Shown piece by piece: positions 15,053 to 19,590 of a DNA stretch of 19,590 bases. The notes beneath the pieces were generated by a model. The model did no database searches. It worked only from the letters and a program-made list of their open reading frames with translations, and had not been told where the DNA came from. Source of the stretch: JAICKN01 sp036491415 (lineage in GTDB: Bacteria > Acidobacteriota > Terriglobia > Terriglobales > Acidobacteriaceae); contig DASXCC010000008.1 in NCBI GenBank assembly GCA_036491415.1, positions 1-19,590 on the forward strand, in the 5' to 3' direction. Within the stretch, counting starts at the first letter, position 1; each line of letters begins with the position of its first letter. Both the position numbers and the translations under genes were made by a program.

Positions 15053-15810
15053 TATCCGAACCTGCCTGTAATGTAGTCTTCCGTCCGTTTGTTGGATGGA
15101 GTGGTAAAAATTTTTTCTGTCTTATCAAATTCGATGAGTTTGCCCATTAGAAAGAAGCCCGTGAATTCCGCCACCCGCGAGGCCTGCTGCATATTGTGGG
15201 TCACAATCACGATGGTGAACTTTTCTTTGAGCTGGAAAATAAGCTCTTCAATCTTCCCGGTTGAGATCGGATCAAGCGCCGAGCAGGGTTCGTCCATCAG
15301 GAGCACCTGGGGTTCAACTGCTAACGCGCGTGCAATGCACAGGCGCTGCTGCTGTCCGCCGGAAAGACTCGCTCCCGATTTTTTGCGAAGCGTGTCTTTT
15401 ACTTCTTCCCAAAGAGCGGCGTACCGCAGAGAGCGTTCGACGATTTCATCCAAACGGCGGCGATCGCGGAAACCGTTCAGCTTCAAACCAGATGCAACAT
15501 TGTCGTAAATCGTCATGGTGGGGAATGGATTCGGCTTCTGAAACACCATTCCGATACGGCGGCGAATCTGCGTGGCGGAAGTTCCATTGTAGATATCCAC
15601 TTCGCCAATCCTTACGCGGCCTTCGGCACGCGCCTGAGGGATGGTTTCGTGCATGCGGTTCAGGCAGCGCACGAATGTGGATTTACCGCAGCCCGACGGC
15701 CCAATGACCGCGGTGGCATGATTGGCGGCAATATTGATATTAATGTCGTGCAGCGCCTGGGTCTTGCCAAACCACGCGTCCAGCTTTTCGACCTGGATGC
15801 CAACTCCCAT
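15052..15810 (-). CDS. pstB: Phosphate ABC transporter ATP-binding protein PstB
   Basis: ATPase of the high-affinity phosphate importer, 252 residues from the ATG at 15810. Walker A is GPSGCGKST (37-45), the Q-loop is FQKPNPFP (90-97), the ABC signature is LSGGQQQR (149-156) and Walker B is VLLMDEP (169-175), with ALDPIS after it and the switch histidine in VTHNMQQ. The frame is open another 38 codons upstream, but that part overlaps pstA and is unlike PstB. The chosen ATG has GGGAG ten bases upstream and lies two bases after the pstA stop. Confidence 0.96.
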   Translation of the reverse strand: MGVGIQVEKLDAWFGKTQALHDININIAANHATAVIGPSGCGKSTFVRCLNRMHETIPQARAEGRVRIGEVDIYNGTSATQIRRRIGMVFQKPNPFPTMTIYDNVASGLKLNGFRDRRRLDEIVERSLRYAALWEEVKDTLRKKSGASLSGGQQQRLCIARALAVEPQVLLMDEPCSALDPISTGKIEELIFQLKEKFTIVIVTHNMQQASRVAEFTGFFLMGKLIEFDKTEKIFTTPSNKRTEDYITGRFG

Positions 15811-15812
15811 AA

Positions 15813-16697
15813 TTAATTCGCTCCCTTGAGCATTCCGCGCCCGGCCACCAATCGCACGGCAGAAATTGAGGCAACAATCAGTACAATCAGGATTAATGCG
15901 CCCGCCCACGCCTGCCGATGCCATTCATCGAACGGAGAGTTCGCATACACATAAATTTGCAAAGAAAGTGCCGCGGTCGGCTGATCTAATTTCCAATTCC
16001 AATATGTGTTGCCGAATGCAGTAAACAAGAGCGGCGCAGTTTCTCCGGCTACACGCGCGAACGCCAACATGATTCCTGTAATAACTCCGGAACTTGCGGT
16101 ACGCAGCGTAATAGAAAGCGTCGTCCGCCAACGCGAAACACCAAGGCCATATGCCGCTTCGCGCACCGTATTCGGCACAAGCAACAGCATTTCTTCGGTC
16201 GCGCGCGTGATGGTCGGAATCATCATGATGGCCAATGCGACACTGCCGGCGAGCGCGGAAAAGCCGTGACCGACCACGACCACCGCCCACGCCACAATTC
16301 CCACGACAATCGAAGGAACTCCATTGAGAACGTCAGCGGTGAACCGAACAATGTCGCCAAAGCGATGACGCCCATACTCGGCAAGATAAATTCCTGCTCC
16401 AATGCCGATGGGCACGCCGAATGCACTGGCAATCAGCAAAATGTAGGCAGTACCGGCAATCGCGTTGGCCATACCGCCGCCAGATTCACCGACCGGCTTG
16501 GGAATTTGGGTAAGAAAATTCCAGTCGATCGCGCCAATTCCTTTGTAAACGAGGTAAACAAAAATTGCGCCTAAAGACAGCAAAACAAGAAGGACCGCTC
16601 CGGCGGCCGCTCCCGTCGCCAGCATGTTCGTAAGGCGTCTGCGAACACTGACCGGCGCTGCCGCAAAATCGTTAGACAACAGTGTCGTGTTAGGCAT
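15813..16697 (-). CDS. pstA: Phosphate ABC transporter permease PstA
   Basis: Inner-membrane permease (294 residues), about six membrane segments starting at residues 28-52. The permease-ATPase coupling (EAA) loop is REAAYGLGVSRW at 179-190, and the PstA-type GGGMANAIAGT lies at 73-83. It starts inside pstC (8-bp overlap) with GAGGGG a few bases before the ATG. With PstC it forms the channel driven by PstB. Confidence 0.95.
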   Translation of the reverse strand: MPNTTLLSNDFAAAPVSVRRRLTNMLATGAAAGAVLLVLLSLGAIFVYLVYKGIGAIDWNFLTQIPKPVGESGGGMANAIAGTAYILLIASAFGVPIGIGAGIYLAEYGRHRFGDIVRFTADVLNGVPSIVVGIVAWAVVVVGHGFSALAGSVALAIMMIPTITRATEEMLLLVPNTVREAAYGLGVSRWRTTLSITLRTASSGVITGIMLAFARVAGETAPLLFTAFGNTYWNWKLDQPTAALSLQIYVYANSPFDEWHRQAWAGALILIVLIVASISAVRLVAGRGMLKGAN

Positions 16698-17724
16698 TGC
16701 CCCTCGCAGGAGTTCCTCGAGTCACGGTCCAAACCAAAATCTGCGCAAAGATGTTCACGATGATCGTAACGATAAAGAGTGCCAAGCCGATTTCAACCAG
16801 CGCACTTAAATACAGATCTCCACTGGCTTCGCTGAATTCGTTCGCGAGCACGCTCGCCATGGTGTATCCCGGCGCGAACAAGGATTTTGCAATTTCAGGA
16901 CGATTACCGATCACCATGAAAACTGCCATCGTCTCCCCGAGAGCGCGGCCTAAACCAAGAATGATGCCGCCGAGAATTCCCGCGCGCGCGTTGCGAAGCA
17001 CACCGGTCCAAATCATCTCCCAGCGTGTCGCGCCTAGAGCCAGCACGGCTTCCCGTTGCTGTTGTGGAACTGACGTCATTACTTCGCGGGTGATCGACGA
17101 AATAATCGGAATCACCATGATCGCGAGAATAATTCCTGCCGCCAGCATGCCAATGCCGAGCGGCGGCCCTTCAAACAGACCCGTCCACCCAAAATATTTC
17201 GCAAGAAATGGTTCCAGATACGTCCTGAGCAAGGGCACCAGGATGAAACTGGCCCATATGCCATAAATAATGCTGGGGATGGCGGCTAGAAGTTCTGTGG
17301 CAAAAGCCAGAGGCCCGCGCAACCTACGCGGACACATTTCTGTGATGAAAACAGCCACGCCTATTGCCAACGGTATGGCGATGGCAAGCGCCAGGAGCGA
17401 GGAAACGATCGTTCCATAGGCAAAAGGCAGCGCGCCATACTGGTCGTTAACGGGGTCCCAATCGCTGTGATAGAGGAATTTCCAGCCGGAAGCATGCCAG
17501 GAAAGCTGCGATCCTTTGACCAATTCGTAAACAATCAACCCCACCAGGGCCAAAATGCAAAGCGCGCAAGACAGCATTACCCAGGAAAATATGCGGTCTG
17601 GCCACAGGCTGGAACCTGTGCGGGCCAATACATCAGCTTCGCCCCTTGGCTTTACCAGAACTGCCGTTTTTTCAAGTGGTTGCGGTCCGGGCAAAGGTGG
17701 CGTTCCCAGTGCTTGATTTGCCAT
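16690..17724 (-). CDS. pstC: Phosphate ABC transporter permease PstC
   Basis: Inner-membrane permease (344 residues), with a roughly 45-residue cytoplasmic Pro-rich N-terminus and membrane segments from about residue 46. The EAA coupling loop is QREAVLALGATRW at 223-235, followed by GRALGETMAVFMVIGN, the PstC signature. It is the first gene of the pstC-pstA-pstB-phoU operon. The phosphate-binding protein gene pstS, often first in this operon, is not here. Upstream lies a Pho-box-like repeat array with a close -10 element, so phosphate-starvation control is likely. Confidence 0.95.
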   Translation of the reverse strand: MANQALGTPPLPGPQPLEKTAVLVKPRGEADVLARTGSSLWPDRIFSWVMLSCALCILALVGLIVYELVKGSQLSWHASGWKFLYHSDWDPVNDQYGALPFAYGTIVSSLLALAIAIPLAIGVAVFITEMCPRRLRGPLAFATELLAAIPSIIYGIWASFILVPLLRTYLEPFLAKYFGWTGLFEGPPLGIGMLAAGIILAIMVIPIISSITREVMTSVPQQQREAVLALGATRWEMIWTGVLRNARAGILGGIILGLGRALGETMAVFMVIGNRPEIAKSLFAPGYTMASVLANEFSEASGDLYLSALVEIGLALFIVTIIVNIFAQILVWTVTRGTPARGNA

Positions 17725-17734
17725 TCACCCGGAC

Positions 17735-17777
17735 ATTATCAGAGTTTTGTTACAACGATGTTAAAATGACGTTGAGA
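17735..17777 (-). promoter_or_regulatory. Pho-box-like direct repeats and -10 element for pstC
   Basis: Read towards pstC, three heptamers TCTCAAC (17771-17777), TTTTAAC (17760-17766) and TTGTAAC (17749-17755) recur at exactly 11-bp steps, separated by four-base spacers. After eight more bases comes GATAAT (17735-17740), a good -10. Eleven-bp phased heptamers replacing the -35 are the architecture of PhoB/PhoP sites. The -10 lies only ten bases before the ATG, implying a very short leader or a later start codon. Regulator identity is inferred. Confidence 0.5.
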
Positions 17778-17883
17778 GTTTTCGGCGCTTGCCGAGGCTT
17801 GGATTCACAGGATTGGGAAAAATTTCCTCGTTTGCATTTCCCGCTTTTCCCCTGTAAATTTTGGTGCTCTCCCCGAAATTGAT

Positions 17884-18741
17884 ATGGCTATTGATCAGCA
17901 GCATCGTCGTCGTATTTTCCAGAATTTAGACCGTACCCTCGGCAAACTGGCGAAGCAACCCGAAGCCGAACATGTGCACAAATTCCGCACCTACAGTCGT
18001 CGTGTGGAAACTTTTCTGGAAAATCTCGGACTTGAGCAAAGCGGCAACGACAAGAAGTTGTCGAAGTTGCTGGGACGGTTGCGCAAAAAAGCCGGCAAAA
18101 TCCGCGATTTGGACGTACAGATCGCCGCGCTGGATAATTTAAAGATCTCTTCGCATCAAGGCCACAAAGCCCAGCTTATCCGGGAGATGCATCGCGAGCG
18201 CGAATCGCGGCAGAAGAAGCTGGCAAAATCTCTCGACAAAGAGAATGTCGCAGAATTACGCAGACGCCTGCGTCGCACCTCTGCCGAAGCACAAATTTTA
18301 CTGACTATTGATCCTTTGGCCATGGCAAAACTTCTACTGGCTGAGCTGGAAAAAGACCGTGCCCCGCTTACAGAAAAGCGCATGCATCAATATCGCCTGC
18401 TGGGAAAGCGCGTCCGCTACTTGGCAGAATTTGCCGGACAGAATGCTGAAGCCATGCAATTCATCAAAGAGATGAAACGCATGCAAGACTTCATTGGCGA
18501 TTGGCATGATTGGCTAGAACTCACTGCTCGCGCGGAAGAATCATTTGGTCGTGCACATGATTCCTCCCTGGTCGCTGTGCTGCAAAATTTGAATCGTGCA
18601 AAATTCCGGCAGGCGGTACGAGTTTTGTCAGAGGTCCGAAATTCCATTCGCGAACAATCTCTGGTTGCTCAAAAAAATCCTGAAACACGCAAGGCGGCTG
18701 CTATGCAATCTCAGGAAAATACCTCGGCTGCCGTTGCGTAA
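17884..18741 (+). CDS. CHAD-domain protein (polyphosphate binding)
   Basis: CHAD-domain protein (285 residues), alpha-helical and rich in conserved basic and histidine residues. The two CHAD half-repeats are visible: VHKFRTYSRRVETFLE (31-46) with KIRDLDV (72-78), then MHQYRLLGKRVRYLAEF (167-183) with MQDFIGDWHDW (200-210). CHAD domains are known to bind inorganic polyphosphate and are predicted cytoplasmic; there is no signal peptide. There is no fused CYTH (triphosphatase) domain. No Shine-Dalgarno precedes the ATG. It is divergent from pstC and about 100 bp upstream of ppx on the same strand, so it fits a phosphate storage role. Confidence 0.9.
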   Translation: MAIDQQHRRRIFQNLDRTLGKLAKQPEAEHVHKFRTYSRRVETFLENLGLEQSGNDKKLSKLLGRLRKKAGKIRDLDVQIAALDNLKISSHQGHKAQLIREMHRERESRQKKLAKSLDKENVAELRRRLRRTSAEAQILLTIDPLAMAKLLLAELEKDRAPLTEKRMHQYRLLGKRVRYLAEFAGQNAEAMQFIKEMKRMQDFIGDWHDWLELTARAEESFGRAHDSSLVAVLQNLNRAKFRQAVRVLSEVRNSIREQSLVAQKNPETRKAAAMQSQENTSAAVA

Positions 18742-18843
18742 TTGATGAGTCAAATAACTACCGGAATCTCCACGTAAATTGAAGCCACTAGCATCCTGAC
18801 TTTCCGCAATCCCCATCGAAGGCTGTAAACTGGTTGCTCTCTC

Positions 18844-19590
18844 ATGCCCACGTTCGCCGCCATTGATATCGGGTCCAATTCCGTACGCCTGAAGATTGCG
18901 CGCATGGTGGGGCACAAGCTCAAGGAAATCCACGAAGACCGCGAAGTGACCCGCCTAGGAGAATCAGTCTTTCGCAGCGGATTTCTTTCTCCGGAAGCCA
19001 TCGCGACTACGGTAAAAGTTTTGCGGCGCTTTCATCGCGCGGTGCAACGCACCGGCGCTGAGTCTGTCCGGGTTGTCGCCACGAGCGCCATGCGCGATGC
19101 GCGCAATTCGCGGGCCTTCACCGAATGGGTGCGTTCCTCGACCGGATGGAATGTAGAAATCATCTCCGGCATCGAAGAGGCTCGGCTGATCCATTTAGGA
19201 ATTGTTTCCAATCTTCGCATTAGCGCCTCTCCCATCCTCATGATGGACCTCGGTGGCGGAAGCTGCGAATTGACTATCTCTGACAAGCACCGAATCCTGA
19301 GCACCGTCAGCGTGCCGCTTGGAGCCGTGCGCGTGACGAATGATTTTTTAAAGCACGATCCTCCTCGCAAACCGGAGTTGCAGCAGCTCAAAGGATTTGT
19401 CGCTCAGGAACTCGAGCGCATTCAGGACCGCATCAACAAAGCAAAACCCAAAGTTGTGATCGCCACCTCCGGCACCGCGGAATCATTGGCCGCAGTGGGT
19501 CACAATCTGTACAAGACTCCCAACGGACGCGAGAATGCTGTTTCGCGCGCTCAGATGCGCCGCATCGCCAAACGGCTGTCGCGGCTCCCC
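18844..19590 (+). CDS. ppx: Ppx/GppA-type exopolyphosphatase (3' end cut by window)
   Basis: Hydrolase of the ASKHA fold that trims inorganic polyphosphate or converts pppGpp to ppGpp. I translated 249 codons by hand, open to the window end. The phosphate-1 loop IDIGSNSVRL is at 7-16, the catalytic-glutamate region SGIEEARL has E111/E112, and the phosphate-2 loop DLGGGSCEL is at 135-143. GTAES (about residue 211) is also conserved. Family members are 300-520 residues, so the C-terminus lies outside. No Shine-Dalgarno is evident. The pairing with a CHAD protein and the pst operon favours exopolyphosphatase over GppA, but sequence alone cannot separate them. Confidence 0.88.
   Translation, partial: MPTFAAIDIGSNSVRLKIARMVGHKLKEIHEDREVTRLGESVFRSGFLSPEAIATTVKVLRRFHRAVQRTGAESVRVVATSAMRDARNSRAFTEWVRSSTGWNVEIISGIEEARLIHLGIVSNLRISASPILMMDLGGGSCELTISDKHRILSTVSVPLGAVRVTNDFLKHDPPRKPELQQLKGFVAQELERIQDRINKAKPKVVIATSGTAESLAAVGHNLYKTPNGRENAVSRAQMRRIAKRLSRLP

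Noticed and set aside
15811..15924. Upstream extension of pstB by 38 codons
   Set aside because: It overlaps pstA, is Cys/Gly-rich and unlike PstB; the ATG at 15810 has a good Shine-Dalgarno.
17832..17860. TTGCAT-N17-TAAATT before the CHAD gene as a promoter
   Set aside because: The -35 matches consensus poorly; spacing alone is not enough to call it.
1..19590. tRNA, rRNA, CRISPR array, insertion sequence or prophage genes
   Set aside because: Looked for on both strands; no cloverleaf, spaced direct-repeat array, transposase or integrase motif was found.

Overview
The window holds the bulk of a hopanoid-lipid biosynthesis operon, followed by a short decayed accessory stretch and then a phosphate/polyphosphate module. 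The organism is a Gram-negative-type bacterium of moderate GC content. An ispH-shc-hpnH-hpnA-hpnG-hpnC-hpnD-hpnE cluster with two embedded zinc dehydrogenases, and a nearby CHAD/Ppx pair, suggests an Acidobacteriota (Terriglobia-like) genome. That assignment is inference from gene content and protein style; no rRNA is present to confirm it.

Region 1 (1-11512, all minus strand, so transcription runs from 11.5 kb towards 1) reads in order: ispH, shc (hpnF), hpnH, an unrecognised 143-residue protein, hpnA, hpnG, two MDR-family zinc dehydrogenases, hpnC, hpnD and hpnE (cut by the window edge). Gaps are 9-38 bp or the genes overlap by 1-4 bp, so this looks like one operon. IspH finishes the MEP isoprenoid route. 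HpnD, HpnC and HpnE turn farnesyl diphosphate into squalene via presqualene diphosphate and hydroxysqualene. Shc cyclises squalene to hopene. HpnH adds an adenosyl group and HpnG removes adenine. The two dehydrogenases and the 143-residue protein have no assigned role. A dehydrogenase directly downstream of hpnG is a good candidate for the reductive step from ribosylhopane to bacteriohopanetetrol. A GC-only hairpin followed by five T lies between the second dehydrogenase and hpnC.

Region 2 (about 11.68-13.93 kb, minus strand) is accessory and decaying. It has a PIN-domain (VapC-type) toxin broken by three frame changes and lacking a start codon, an intact Phd/YefM-type antitoxin with a 14-bp palindrome touching its start codon, and a Ycf46-like AAA ATPase split by one missing base. 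Neighbouring genes are undamaged, which argues that at least the toxin decay is real.

Region 3 (13.93-14.34 kb, plus strand) is rpsT (ribosomal protein S20) with a near-consensus promoter and a 12-bp-stem bidirectional terminator.

Region 4 (14.36-19.59 kb) is the phosphate region: pstC-pstA-pstB-phoU on the minus strand, diverging from a CHAD-domain polyphosphate-binding protein and a Ppx/GppA phosphatase (cut by the window end) on the plus strand. The divergent intergenic region carries three 11-bp-phased heptamers followed by a -10-like box facing pstC, which resembles a Pho box. No pstS gene is present here. No tRNA, rRNA, CRISPR array, insertion sequence or phage gene was seen, and no gene-free stretch exceeds 300 bases.
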